Source: Brachypodius melanocephalos
Taxonomy: Eukaryota > Chordata > Aves > Passeriformes > Pycnonotidae
Assembly (NCBI GenBank): GCA_013398615.1
Contig: VZSR01000329.1
Location: forward strand, 234,886-298,885
Direction of reading: 5' to 3'
DNA length: 64,000 bases
Each line of letters starts with the position of its first letter. The first letter of the stretch is position 1. Below are positions 12,336-23,815 of this stretch, in pieces. The notes beneath the pieces were generated by a model. The model saw only the letters and a program-made list of their open reading frames with translations, was not told the origin of the DNA and searched no databases. A program made the position numbers and the translations under genes.

Positions 12336-15300
12336 GTATGTAAAGTTCCACTTTTTAAAGTCTTGAAAAAAGTAGCTGGATTTACAAACAAAAATGTGGG
12401 GGAGGACCATGTGTAAATGTGTTGCTGGCAGAGGAAACCACAGGGCTTTGAGAATACAGTGCAACAAAACCTGGCTTACAGGGAAACTTTCATTATTGGT
12501 CTAATTCAATTGTTGAAAATGCTGAAGTCTTTTTATCTAAATGCCACAGAACTGCTTTTTTTAAAGATCTTGGGATTGCATTTAGGATTAAGGTCAGATC
12601 TATTGAAATGTAACTTTATTTTGTATTATTTTAAATACCAGAGCAAACAGTTTTTTACAATCCTCAGAGAGTAAAAGTTGAGATCAGTTCTCTTTCAAAT
12701 TCCATTATCAGCTTGACAGGATTCACTGTAACTGCTGGGATATCTGCAGATGCTCAGTGCACACCAGAAGCCTTCAGATGCTTCATTTTTCTTCCAGGAG
12801 TTAATGCTTGTTCTATTTATGTTGAAGAACATATACAGTTATTGCAGACAATTGATTTTCTCACCTACTGCAAGACTTCTGGACTGAGTGAATTAGATGC
12901 TCCAGTCCTGTTGAAATTCCAAAGGATTGGAGTACCTAACAACAGTAGTGTCCTCCAGCAAAACCAACACTGTACCATTTCCACTGGGGAAAAGGGGATC
13001 CCCTTTTGAGGAAGGACCCTTCCTTGGGACACTTTCTCAGGCACCCTCATGGCTCCAAGAGCTCAGTTAAGCTCAGGGCTGATCTCCAGCTGTCTCTTGG
13101 AGCAGTTTTGTGGCATGTCCTGTCCCCTCCTGTAGTGATTTGCTGACTGGGCTTCACATATGGACTCTGGATTTAGGCTGTAGGTAACCTTGTCCCCAGG
13201 ACAGACTTCAGGCATGTGTGGAACCATCTCCTGCTGTTCCCAAATGGACTCGCTGGATGTCTGACTCGTTGTCTTGCTCTCTGGGGCTGGCAGTGTCCCC
13301 ATTGTGGTGCCCTGGTTGGTGAGGGCACAGCCCTGCCTGTCACCCTCTGCTCCTGGCCCCTTTCCTTGTGGAACAGTCTCATGCCTGCTGCTCCCTGACA
13401 CCAGCAGCCAAAGGGAGCGCTGATAAATCAGGGTGAAGGTTAGCCACAAAGCAAAGTGAAAACCAACAGCTTCCCCCTAAAAAAGCAAAAAGGGAACTAA
13501 TACACAACAAGGCCAACATCCACAGCTTACAAAAGCTGAACAGTTTTCTTCCTGTTCTGTGGTAACTTTGTCTTGCTGTGAGATTCTTCTGTCTAGGTCT
13601 TCCCACTTATTTCACTAAACCAAATTTTTAACCCAAGACCAAAATACTGAGCAGAATGTGGCAGTGCTAAGTTACTTAAATAGAGCAGAGCTTAAAGTAC
13701 AGCTATGTGCAGCTTGTGGACCAGAAAGGATAATGTACTTCTAAAGGATTAGTGTACAAACTCAGTCATCTTTAGAACAGAGTTCAGAGGTAATTTAAGA
13801 AGTGATGAAGAGACTTGAAGAGGCCACTGTTCTTTTCAGATTCCTTCCTCACAGTGTGAAATTCATAACTTTTACAAAATATATCATTCCCATCACTGTT
13901 TTAAGAGGCCTAACAAATTTTAAGACACAATTTTCGTTCCATATCCTAGAGTCACTTTTCTTATAATTTGCAACTTAAGTTTCTGGCACTGAATTTCTAT
14001 ATTATGCTGTGTCTCTATCATGCAATGCACACATGAAAATATTTATCCTGTGCTTGAATGACTGAGTGTAGCAGTTCACAAATACCTAGGTAATTTTCAA
14101 AGATTTCACTAAATTCCTTTCAGTCAGCTGCTCAGCTTTATTTGGAATTTGTAAAGTTGGTCATTGAGAACATGTTTTCTCACCATTATGTTTTTTAAAA
14201 GTTGTATTGGCTCAAATAGGGAAAGATGGAGAAATAATAGACTAAATAAAGTAGACTTGAAGTCCTTGATAACAGTACACAAACCTTCATTGAGCAACAG
14301 GGCTTCTCTGCATCCCCCTGCAATTTAGGTTTGACTGATGTTCAGGTCAGGGCTGGATGCAGGCGCAGTTTGTGTGTGGGCACTGCTCAAGGGTTCAGTG
14401 GCTTTCCCTCTCTGCTGAGCTAAAGCCACCTGATTCAAAGATTGCTCTTCCAAATATGTAAACTAAATGTAAGGACAGCAGAGATGCATCATTTTTCAAA
14501 AGCCATTTCCAGCCCCACCACATGCAGTGGGAGCAGGAGCTAAAAGCCTGTCTGGTCTCTTAGCACAAGCCTTTTATCACCTTTTATCCCCTTCTCATGA
14601 CAAGAGTGGCTTGGCTGCCTGTTCTATCTTTTCATTCATAAAGTTCAGCTTGTCTTGTTAAGAAGTCATGGGGTCGATTTGGAGGCATCACTTCGTCCTG
14701 CCTTGAGAGTTTATGGACTGCCTGTACTCTGAAGCACAGATTTTATGAAATATTCATTATTGTACACACCTAATGAATACAGTCTGACAAACATATTGAG
14801 CAAGGAAATAACACCTCTGGCTGGTGGTTATCTGACATGTCTGCAATGAAATGCTGAAATGCTTCATTTGACAGGGCAATTACTCTATGTAACTCCAAAA
14901 TAATCTTTTTTTCCAATAAATGCCCCCAGTAAAATATAGAGGCAAATTCATAATACCCTTTCTCCTTATTTATGCTAAATCTTGAATTTTGTCCTATGCC
15001 CTTAACACAGATGAGAAAGAAGAGCAGGTGTAACCTGAGCTATGCACTTGCTGGTGCAGGTGTCACAAAGAGTGAGCCAGCTGTGGCTATTTAAAAAGCT
15101 GGGTGAACTGCCTGGGAAAGTGTTAAATTCACCTGGCCTTTCTCCTCTTTTCCTGCTCCCTGCCAAACACAGTAAATGGAACACTTGACAGTGGCTGGGG
15201 CATGGAAGCATCATGCCAAGCTAGAAAAAACAAAAACAAAAAACAAAAAACAAAAAAAGAGTTTAGGAGGAATAAGGAACATCAGAAAGGATACAATCTT

Positions 15301-16507
15301 TTTATTTTCTTATTGGTATATTAATTCCATGAAAAATTATGTGTAGTTCCTTTGCTGTTACATACCTTACCATCTTGATAAGAAGGGTGTAATAACAGAA
15401 TCAATGTCTGGGTGCAACAGCTAGCTTTAATTTATTTTGAAAAAGAAAAGAAAGAAAAAAATGCTGTATATGCATTTAGTCTAATGACAGTCAAACCTCT
15501 TGAAATCACAGACTATTGTGTAAAAAAATACATTTTATTTTTAAAATATGTCTTTTATGCTAGAAATTAGTTTTCTGCTATCCTCAAGCTAGAAACTAAA
15601 AAAAAAAAAAACAAAAAGGTTCAATTCAGTTGATCTTAAATTCTTCATAAGGAATAAATATTCATATTCAAATACTAACCTTGACTATCTTATGGCTTAA
15701 TTACAGGTTCCATTAATTCACCTTGCAGGATCAAGGGTATAGGAATTTATCTTGATCAGAAAGCGAATTTCTCAGAAGCAAGTAATGGATGTAATCAATT
15801 CAGCCTACAGCTGGCAAGCAAAAAGCAAGTTGAAGAGGCTCTGAACCATGGCTTTGAAACATGCAAGTATGTGCCATCAGTTGGTGACCCACCACCTTTA
15901 GTGAACACATCCACACACAGCTGTGGCTGGTGATATGTCTTGTACTAAAAGCACTGATGCTTTTCTTTGTAGCTATGGATGGGTGGAAGATGGATTTGCT
16001 GTTATTCCTCGGATAACATCCAACCAGAAATGTGGTCAGGGGAAAACTGGAATAGTACAATGGAATGCTGGCAAGGAAAAAAAATTTCATCTCTACTGCT
16101 TCAATTCCTCAGGTATGTAAGCATGACAACTACATTTTCTGGTTTGGCTTATTTTAGGGGGTTTTTTAAATCTGCATGAAAAAATCATAAAAGTGAGTAA
16201 TTTCCTGTAATTTGTTGACCCCTCCCCCCCAGTCTTAAACATTGTCAAGCTGTCCTTAGCTCCAAAGCTTCCAAGAAATGCAAAAGGTAAATTCAGTTAA
16301 TCCCAATTAATAATTTGGTGCTGCCATGAAACATCTTGAGGAAGAGTTGCTTTTACCATTCCATAATGTTGACACAGTGCTCTCAACATGTTTTGATTAT
16401 TTGGGGATGATAATTTAAGAGAGTGATTGATTCTTTAACCAGGGTGTCTGTGTATGGTGTGTCTGTTCTTGCAAAAAGGCCAAGAGTGGGGTACTTCAGG
16501 AAAATTG

Positions 16508-16539
<32 letters not shown>

Positions 16540-19500
16540 TAAAGGGAAGTCTATCTATTAAATCAAATTAAATTGTAAGCCAGAACTGCCAAGAGACCAT
16601 AAAATTAATTAGATTCCCAATCATTAAAATCCAACAGCTCTTTTTAATTTGCATCATCCTAGGTGTGAAAAGAGCTGCCCTTCCCCTCATTGGCTATTTA
16701 GATAACAAGAACAAGAGAATATGTTTAAAGTCCTGAAAGTTTTCAGGAACACTGTGTGAACAAGGGTTGGAAAGGAGGAGAAAGATGGAGAGGCAGGATA
16801 TGCACATACAAAGATGTAAAGACCTGAGAGCCTGCCTGGTGACTGTGAACATTGGAGCTTCCAAAGAGACTGAGGATAAAGCTGTAGAGAAATGTGGTGT
16901 TTCACTGCATGAAATGTGGTTATTCTGCAGCAAAAGGGTTGGGCAGATTGGGTAATGCTAAAGAGGCAGCAAGTAACTCCAAATTATTTGCTTTGTTTTT
17001 GCTTTAATTAAAGGAAAATAAATACATATATACCGTTGGAGTATGTGGAAAAAGTTAAGCTTGCTCAATTGTTAAAAAACCATTTAATGTATATTCCACA
17101 TTGGGATGATTCTGCAGTCCTTTATCTTCATTTCCAAAGTATTGCCTGTTGTAGGCATTTCTTTCCATTTCACTCCAAAATATTTGTCAGAAGCTCGCTT
17201 TGTCAATTTTCTAGTGCCAGAAAACTTGCCAAAAGCTCTTGAAAAACCAGAGTGGAAAAAGTGTCAAACCCCTGCCCTTTGGCATTTTATCCTGTAAAGG
17301 TGACTGCGTCATCAAACTTCCCGTGGGGATTCTCTTGGAAAACAGCACATACATCGTTTCCCTGTTATTTATGTTGTAACCTGCTTGTTACTTCAGTGAA
17401 ATGTTTATGGCTTTACACAATACAGAATTTCACTAGCAAAGTAGAATTTTCACATTTTTTGGAGGAGCATTTTCACTTTTTTTTTTCTGAGTTCTGATTC
17501 AGAACTCAGCTTTTCCAATCCCACATAAAACTTCACTTGCACCTACATTTTTATAGACAACATCTACTTCTATTAAATTACTTAATTTCTGGAAATTACT
17601 TCTTTTTATTCAAACCTGAAGTTTTTTGTTTCCTATCCTCTCCTCCCCACATAGAATCAAATCTCTTTATTATCTCACACTGGTGCCTGATTTATTTGAG
17701 ACTTTTACGGGCTACATTTTTTTTTTCCCACAGGAAATCAAATTAATTTTCCAAGTAGCAACAGTACATGCATATATGTTGAACATATATATACTACAAT
17801 TGAAATATTTTTGAATATTGAACCTTCAGTTAAGCTTCCTGCCCTGTGGGATGTTATACTGTTGTTTTTTTTGTGCAGTATTACTCTAAGTAGTTTTCAT
17901 GAGGATTATAGTCATTGGTATATGAGTACCACACTTGGTCAAATGAGTGTGTAACTATGTGAGTAATGATAAAAGCTGTATAATCTAGGTTGTAACCACA
18001 TATTTGAAGTAGAAATGCCTGGTTTGGTAAAAGCTTTTGTGAACAAAAATTAATAATTTCCAGAAGGGAAAGACTGAGAAACAATTTGAATAACTGTGTG
18101 TGCAGTAAGTACAAAACTGGCATCCAACACCATTTTTATGTATTTCTTTTCCCTGCTGCAGATGTCCAGATTAATTCCTGTCAACCAGACCCAACTACAA
18201 CCACATTTCCTTCATCAACTGCATCAAGGGACTCAACTGCATATTCAGCCTCTGATTTGACTGAGAACATCACAGCAGTGCCCACCGTGACTGTGACTGG
18301 GTCAGAGCAATTCCTGAAAAAGAGATTTCGGGTGGTGTGCGTGACTGAAACGCTCTTACCAACAGAGGGGCCCACCACACCCATGCCAGAGGAGCACTCG
18401 CCCACTGACCCTCCCAAGCACACTCCCCACCTGGCCTTCAAGAATGATGCTGTTGTTTTTGGAGGTAAAGGCCTTGTGTGGTAGTTATTGAATGAAAATG
18501 AAATGATGTACAAGTTAGTAGTCAAATTGTTCACTGCTATTTTTGTTTGCTGCCCCACCATCCATTTTGATATAGCTGTACCTGGAGGCCAAATAGGAGT
18601 TGTTATGGTTTTGCAGAACAAAGATTATAGGGCAGGGGATTTTAAAATGGTTTTTAAGAAGAGCTAAGATCTGATTTTATACTTTATGATAAATTTTAAT
18701 ATGAAATGGTGTAAGTTCATTCTGGTTAATGTGATTTGGGGTAAATAAATTTCTGAAAAAAGTCTTGGCAAACACTCTCAGTGTAATGGAAAACTCACCA
18801 GGCTCTTAGAACCAAAAGAAGCCATGAAAGTTTTAGGGAGAATTGTTCTTGAGATAAGGAATTCTAATACACAGCAGTGGACAGACAGACTAAATATGAG
18901 GAAAAGCCTGCTAACTGTAAGGATAATTAATCACAAGAATGTGTTCTCTAAGCAGGTTGTAAAAATCCTGCAGTGAGCAGATTAGACAAATATCTGTCAG
19001 GGATGGCCTAAATACCAGTTTTATTCTATCCTGAAAGAAATGAGCATGAGTAGCTCACATTTTGATCTTCCTAATATTCTATTCTTTAGTTCATGTGTAT
19101 GTACTCTTAGACTAGGCTGGTTTTAGAAGAATTTAGGAGATTTTTGCTCTTAAGCCTTTAGAACATCACCTTTAGGTACAGAAATAAAAACTCTGCTTAT
19201 ATCACTTTTCTCTCCAGGCATCCCCACTGCACTTCTTGTACTGGCAATCACCTTCTTCATTATTTCAGTTGTTCTAGCAGTCTGTTATATCAAAAAGTAA
19301 GTTGCCTTTTTTTTCCTCTCTTGGACTGAATTAACTCCTAGAGTACAATCACTGAATATTTAAAATATATACCAAAGAGCAGAGAAGTAATGATGATGAC
19401 ATAATAGTGTTGCACAAATTTAAAAAATCTTTAACCTTGTTTTTATACGGATTAGTTTTGTTGTTGCTGTTGCCACTCCATGCTTTAGAAAAGCAACACA

Positions 19501-20190
19501 AAAAACATTGCCTATTTTTAATTGGTCAGCTATGCCTAGTGTGAAACATTTCCAAGTGTGTCAAAATAGCAACACTGAAATGTGCATCTGCTCATACATA
19601 AACCTGTTGATGCAGTTTTATCCTTTTTTTTTCTATGTCACACTCAAGGTGAAAATTTTCATTGTTGCACTATGATTTTGCTCAGAACAAAATAATTGTT
19701 GAACTTATTTGTCAACCTTAGACCTTCAATACAGTGCATCATTAAATGCTACTAAAAAGTGTGCAGTCCTCACATCCTAGCCCAGACAGCTTTATCATTG
19801 AGTACCACAAATCTTGAATATACATTGCCTGTTTAAAAAAAAAACCCCAAAATACTTCTTGAGAAAGCACACTGATCTAGCATGCCACTGTCCTCTGAGA
19901 GACTTCTGCTTGAGTATGGTAATTTAATTCTAGCTGTTTGAGTGATACTACCAAACTATGTCAGTATTTCTGCTTTACTGTCTTTTTTTTTATCTTTTTA
20001 AAGGTACAAGAAAACCTTGCCATTTTTAAACAAGAATCAGCAAAAAGAAGCAGTTGTAACTACTGCTCTCAAAGAGACAAAATCAAATGACCAAACACCT
20101 GAGAAGGAAACACAGAATAATGGAAATAAGGTAGAAGAATGTAAAACTAAGCCTGAGGCCACAGTAAAATGTCTAGAAGCAGAAGTTTAA
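12254..20190 (+). CDS. LYVE1: LYVE1, lymphatic hyaluronan receptor, complete, 6 exons
   Basis: Exons 12254-12335, 15707-15866, 15973-16112, 18162-18464, 19218-19296 and 20004-20190 join into 316 residues (human 322). LYVE1 is a type I membrane receptor of lymphatic endothelium and some macrophages that binds hyaluronan through a Link domain. Visible parts are a hydrophobic N-terminus (residues 1-27, signal peptide), a Link domain (about 34-134) with Cys at 34, 56, 80, 101, 123 and 134, and a Ser/Thr/Pro-rich stalk (about 136-225) suited to O-glycosylation. A transmembrane helix (231-252) and a charged tail ending CLEAEV, as in human, follow. Sequons include N48-F-S, N125-S-S and N163-I-T. FETCNYGWVEDGF and AFKNDAVVFGGIPTALLVLA identify LYVE1 rather than CD44. 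The start ATG (ggcaATGG) is the only one giving a signal peptide. Confidence 0.95.
12336..15706 (+). other. LYVE1: LYVE1 intron 1
   Basis: A 3.4 kb intron. The segment 13020-13420 is clearly more GC-rich than its flanks and carries chance ORFs on both strands. An A-rich AAAAAC simple repeat lies at 15225-15257. No exon or known element is recognised. Confidence 0.6.
15225..15257 (+). repeat. A-rich simple repeat
   Basis: Repeated aaaaac/aaaaaac units in LYVE1 intron 1. Confidence 0.85.
15707..15866 (+). CDS. LYVE1: LYVE1 coding exon 2, first half of Link domain
   Basis: Acceptor aattacag and donor gtatgt. It encodes residues 28-80, beginning GSINSPCRIKGIGIY and ending ALNHGFETC. It carries three of the Link/flanking cysteines (34, 56, 80) and sequon N48-F-S. 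Confidence 0.93.
15973..16112 (+). CDS. LYVE1: LYVE1 coding exon 3, second half of Link domain
   Basis: Acceptor tctttgtag and donor gtatgt. It completes N81 and encodes YGWVEDGFAVIPRI through LYCFNSS (82-127). It holds most of the residues that align with the human hyaluronan-binding surface. Confidence 0.94.
16113..18161 (+). other. LYVE1: LYVE1 intron 3
   Basis: AT-rich 2 kb intron with a (TTTTG)n tract at 16508-16536. ORFs here are short and match no family I recognise. Confidence 0.6.
16508..16536 (+). repeat. (TTTTG)n microsatellite
   Basis: Five consecutive TTTTG-type units, followed by a T run. Confidence 0.9.
18162..18464 (+). CDS. LYVE1: LYVE1 coding exon 4, stalk
   Basis: Acceptor ccctgctgcag and donor gtaaag. 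It encodes residues 128-228: the last extracellular Cys of the Link region (134), a Thr/Ser/Pro-rich mucin-like stalk, the RVVCVTET motif with Cys187, and AFKNDAVVFGG next to the membrane. Confidence 0.94.
18825..19030 (+). mobile_element. Degraded CR1-like LINE fragment in LYVE1 intron 4
   Basis: Phrases such as ggacagacagactaaatatg and gcagattagacaaatatctg then tcagggatgg resemble an old CR1 3' region on the plus strand. It is related in wording to the fragment at 11255-11375. Boundaries are approximate. Confidence 0.5.
19218..19296 (+). CDS. LYVE1: LYVE1 coding exon 5, transmembrane helix
   Basis: Acceptor ctctccag and donor gtaagt. It encodes IPTALLVLAITFFIISVVLA then VCYIK, the single membrane span, ending in the basic stop-transfer residues. 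Confidence 0.94.
20004..20190 (+). CDS. LYVE1: LYVE1 coding exon 6, cytoplasmic tail
   Basis: Acceptor tctttttaaag. It encodes KYKKTLPFLNKNQQKEA and a Lys/Glu/Thr-rich tail ending in TVKCLEAEV, nearly identical to the human terminus. TAA is at 20188-20190. Confidence 0.95.
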
Positions 20191-21160
20191 AGGAAAGAAT
20201 GTGCAGTTCTTGATGGAAGTATAAAATGAAGCACGCAGAACTTAGCAGTGCTTGTAAACATACGTGATTGTAAATACTCATATTTTCTCTATCTTTAACA
20301 TACGAAACCTTGTTTTTTAATAATTACATCTTTGGCAACAAATATTCTTGGAGAAGAACATGGTATCTTATTTACTTGAAATAAATTCTACAAATCCATA
20401 CTACAGCTCATTTTTCATCTTTAATAAAGAAGCAATTTGGGATACGCTATTAACAACATGCACTACATTAACTGTTTGCATGGAATTCAGACCAATATGT
20501 AACAGAAAGGTTTGGATATCTGGCTGGAGGATGTCTGCTAGCCTAATGCCTAAAATAAAATGCTGACACTGTTAGTTCTTCCTCATGTAGATTAGCTTAT
20601 TTCCATTTAGTAGTTGCATGCTGCTTTTAAAAGTGTCTGTTTACAAACAGGAGAAACAGTTCTGTTTACAAGGGAGTAAAAACTCTAAGGATTAACCCAC
20701 TGTCACTCAAATGCCCAAAGAAGGGTACAAAGATGCTGATGTTTATATATAAATATATATATATATTTACAGCAGTAACTTACTTAGATACCTTCATTGT
20801 ATCATAATTTACTGTTTTATTTATTGAAACAATTATCATTCTTCCACATCAGATATTTGACAGAGGAGGACAAAAAAACCCCTTGAACAAGATTTACACT
20901 GGAGATCTTTTGTGTGTATTTAAGTGTGGCTTTCCTAATAAAGGTCTCACGTGGTATGGGATGTCTACAGTACTCCCTAAAAAATAAACTATGGTGGATA
21001 TGTTTGTCTGGACAATTTATTCTCATGAAAACTGTCTTATGGTAAAAAGAATCCATATAACCTTAATGTTACAAAAGTAATTAGTTGTTATAAAATAACA
21101 ACACTAGCATTTTATCAAATATTTTCCTGAATAAAGAATTTAAATATTTTTATGTATGAA
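20191..21160 (+). other. LYVE1: LYVE1 3' UTR, end uncertain
   Basis: AATAAA occurs at 20423-20428, 20554-20559, 20937-20942 and 21130-21135. A mammalian-like UTR of about 1 kb would use the last; the first two would give short forms. An (AT)n run lies at 20743-20766. The sequence alone does not decide between them. Confidence 0.45.
20743..20766 (+). repeat. (AT)n microsatellite
   Basis: Alternating TA units, interrupted once, in the presumed LYVE1 3' UTR. Confidence 0.85.
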
Positions 21161-23254
21161 GGAGATTGTTATGCCAAAGGAAGTTTTTTCTTTCATCAGG
21201 CAACTTGAAAAACTTAGTCTTAGATAATAATATTTTTAAAATAGCAGTAGAACTGCTTACCTATATTGTATTTTAAACAGTGTAGTGTACTGGGTTATGA
21301 ACTTTGATATTTTCCATTCACATAAATTTTTAAATGCCCAGTGTTTATACATTCCACTAGTAATGATTTATAGTGTATTTTTAACATCATACATGATTCC
21401 CTGGATTGGTGTTTTGTGGGGGTTTTTTGTTGGTTTTTTTGGTTTGTTTTGTTTTTGTTTGTTTGTTTGTTTGTTTTGGTGGGGTGGTGTTGTTATTGTT
21501 GTTGTTTTGGAGTTTTTGTTTTTATGATAGTTCAGAAATATTTTATGGCTCCAAGTGATTCAGCTCTAAAAACTGCTCATTTCAGATGTCCAGCAGCAGA
21601 ATTTTAGCAGAAAAACGTGCAACAGAGGACAGGACTAGACACAGCTTTCCCAGCCAGTTAACTCACTCCTCTCCTTGCAAAACATCACAGTGGAAGTGCT
21701 CTGTGAGGAGTAGACAGCACAAGTCAGGCCATCAGGAAAAGCCACAGCCACCAGTCATGAAAGTAGCAAACTGGCCTAAGGAGAAAGGTAGTGGATTCCA
21801 GGTAGTTTGGGAAATTTTCAAAATCTCCCTTCTGCCTCTCTTTTCCATGTTTTAGAGATTAGAAATTACCTGTTTCTCTATTCTTTTCCCTACAGCCAAG
21901 AGATAATTGTAATGTTGCTTCTGTTTTAGAGCTAAATAAGGGTGCTTTTTCCCCCTGAAGTGTTTACTTGCTAAAAAAAAATCTATCCTGTTTTAATAAG
22001 ATACTGCCTTAACCTCTTAAGTGTCTTATTTTATAATGTACCTTAAAAACTCAGCTTTCATCCAGACCTTCCCACTGATACCTGACCAATGCACATGGTT
22101 TGCTCTACCCCTCCATTCCACTGCACAATTCCTGCCAACACCGCAAGGGCTAAAGGAGCTGTTACACTGCTCTGTATGAAATAAAGGCAGCTCTAAGTAC
22201 TAATCAACAACTGCATTTGATACTGTCTGTATTTGGTATTTTCTCTGTGTAGTGAGCACTACTCAGTCACATTGGAATTGGAAAGCACAGAACATTCCTG
22301 CTCTTTGTTAAAGGAATTGCAAGGGATGCACTACTACAACGCAAGCAGGAAACATTTATTTAAGTATCTGGACCAAGAGTGTCAAACACCAAGCCCTTAA
22401 CTAGAGGCAACAGAAACTTAAGAGAAATTCTTCATTATGTTTCTGACTTTTCTCAAGTGTTGTGCCTTTTTTAAAAAAAGAATTTCTCAACAGTTCTGAA
22501 GCTCCAGAGCTGCTCAAGCACCTTGGACAAATAACTCATCTCACCGAGCAGGAGAGCACAGTCTGTACTTGTCACTTGCTGGTGACACCACTCAGATTCC
22601 CACACTGAGGCTACAGATGTTTGCTGACCTTAGGCAAAAGGGGTGCTTGGCCTGCAGGAAATACAACAAGGTTTCCAGTCCAGCCCAATCCCTGCCTGGA
22701 ATATAGGAATGCTTTGTCGTGGGAAGTACGTGTGTCCATGTGTGAACAGAAGCGGGCAGGAAGGGGAAGTACTACTCCTTTTCTCCTCTTTAAATTAAGG
22801 AGAAAAAAAGGAGTTGAATTAAATATTGCAGCATCAGGATGTGGATGACCTAGAGGATGTTCTAGGATGTCTGTTTCTCAATGGCTTGTTGTCCTTTATG
22901 GGCGTTGGGTTTTTTTTTTTTTTGTGAAAAGGTCAGTGAGCATTGACCTTTGCCACTCACAACCACCACCCACATCCTCCCTGCAGATCGGGATCTGCAC
23001 CAGCAGCTGTGGCCTTGGATGATCCCACTGAGCCAGGCACTCAGGCTCCACTAAGCATCATTTAAATCACTATTTAATAGAGCTCATAGTTAAGAGCGAA
23101 GGCACTGTGAACTCTGGGCAGTGCAGCACTGAGTGTGTGTCTGCTGAGGGTGCAGCAAGGTGAGAAGTGATCTTATTTTTGTCAGTTCAGCTATTAGGGA
23201 CTGGTTTTTAAAATATACCAGCTCTATACAGCATTTCTGCTGGCTGTTAGAAGG
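21160..23254. other. LYVE1-RNF141 intergenic interval
   Basis: No gene recognised. It contains a T/G-rich low-complexity block (21409-21520) and a T run at 22911-22923. ORFs are short and unrecognised. Confidence 0.6.
21409..21520 (+). repeat. (TTTG)n / GT-rich low-complexity block
   Basis: Runs of TTTG, TTG and G clusters over about 110 bases. The translated ORFs here are an artefact of this composition. Confidence 0.85.
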
Positions 23255-23812
23255 GATAACAGTGTGGCCAACAGGAGCAGGGCAGTGATTGCTCCCCTTT
23301 ACTGGGCACTGTTGAGCCCACACCTCGAGTGCTGTGTGCAGTTCTGGGCTCCTCAGGAAGGACACTGAGGTGCTGGAGCAAGGCCAGAGAAGGGCAGTGG
23401 AGCTGGGGAAGGTTTGGGAGCACAACCGTGATGAAGGAGCTGGGGGTGTTTAGCCTGGGGAAAAAGAGGCCTGGGGATGACCTTATCACTCTCTACAACA
23501 GCCTGAAAGGAGGCTGTAAGCTGGAGGGGAGCGGTCTCTTCTCCCAGGAAAGCAGCGCCAGGATGAGAGGACATAGGCTGTGCTAGGAGAGGTTCGGATT
23601 CGACAATAGCAGGAATTTCTTCACAGGAAGGTTGATCAAACATCGAAATGGGCTGCCCAGGGAAGTGGTGGAGTCACCGTCCCTGGAGGTGTTCAAGGAT
23701 GTGGCACTCAGTGCCATGGTCTAGTTAACACGGAGGTGTTCCGCCATAGGTTGGACTCGATGATCTCAGAGGTCTTTTCCAACCTAACTGACTCTGTGAT
23801 TCTATGGATTCT
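23255..23812 (+). mobile_element. CR1 LINE, 3' portion, plus orientation
   Basis: Typical avian CR1 3' text. Markers in order include acctcgagtgctgtgtgcag, ctgaggtgctggagcaaggc, gggctgcccagggaagtggt, and the end ggttggactcgatgatctca with tctgtgattctatggattct. It is 5'-truncated, as most CR1 copies are. The 3' end stops directly at the RNF141 CpG island. Confidence 0.93.
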
Positions 23813-23815
23813 GGC

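Noticed and set aside
12713..13009. 98-codon ORF in LYVE1 intron 1
   Set aside because: No homology I recognise; LYVE1 exons 1 and 2 join in frame without it.
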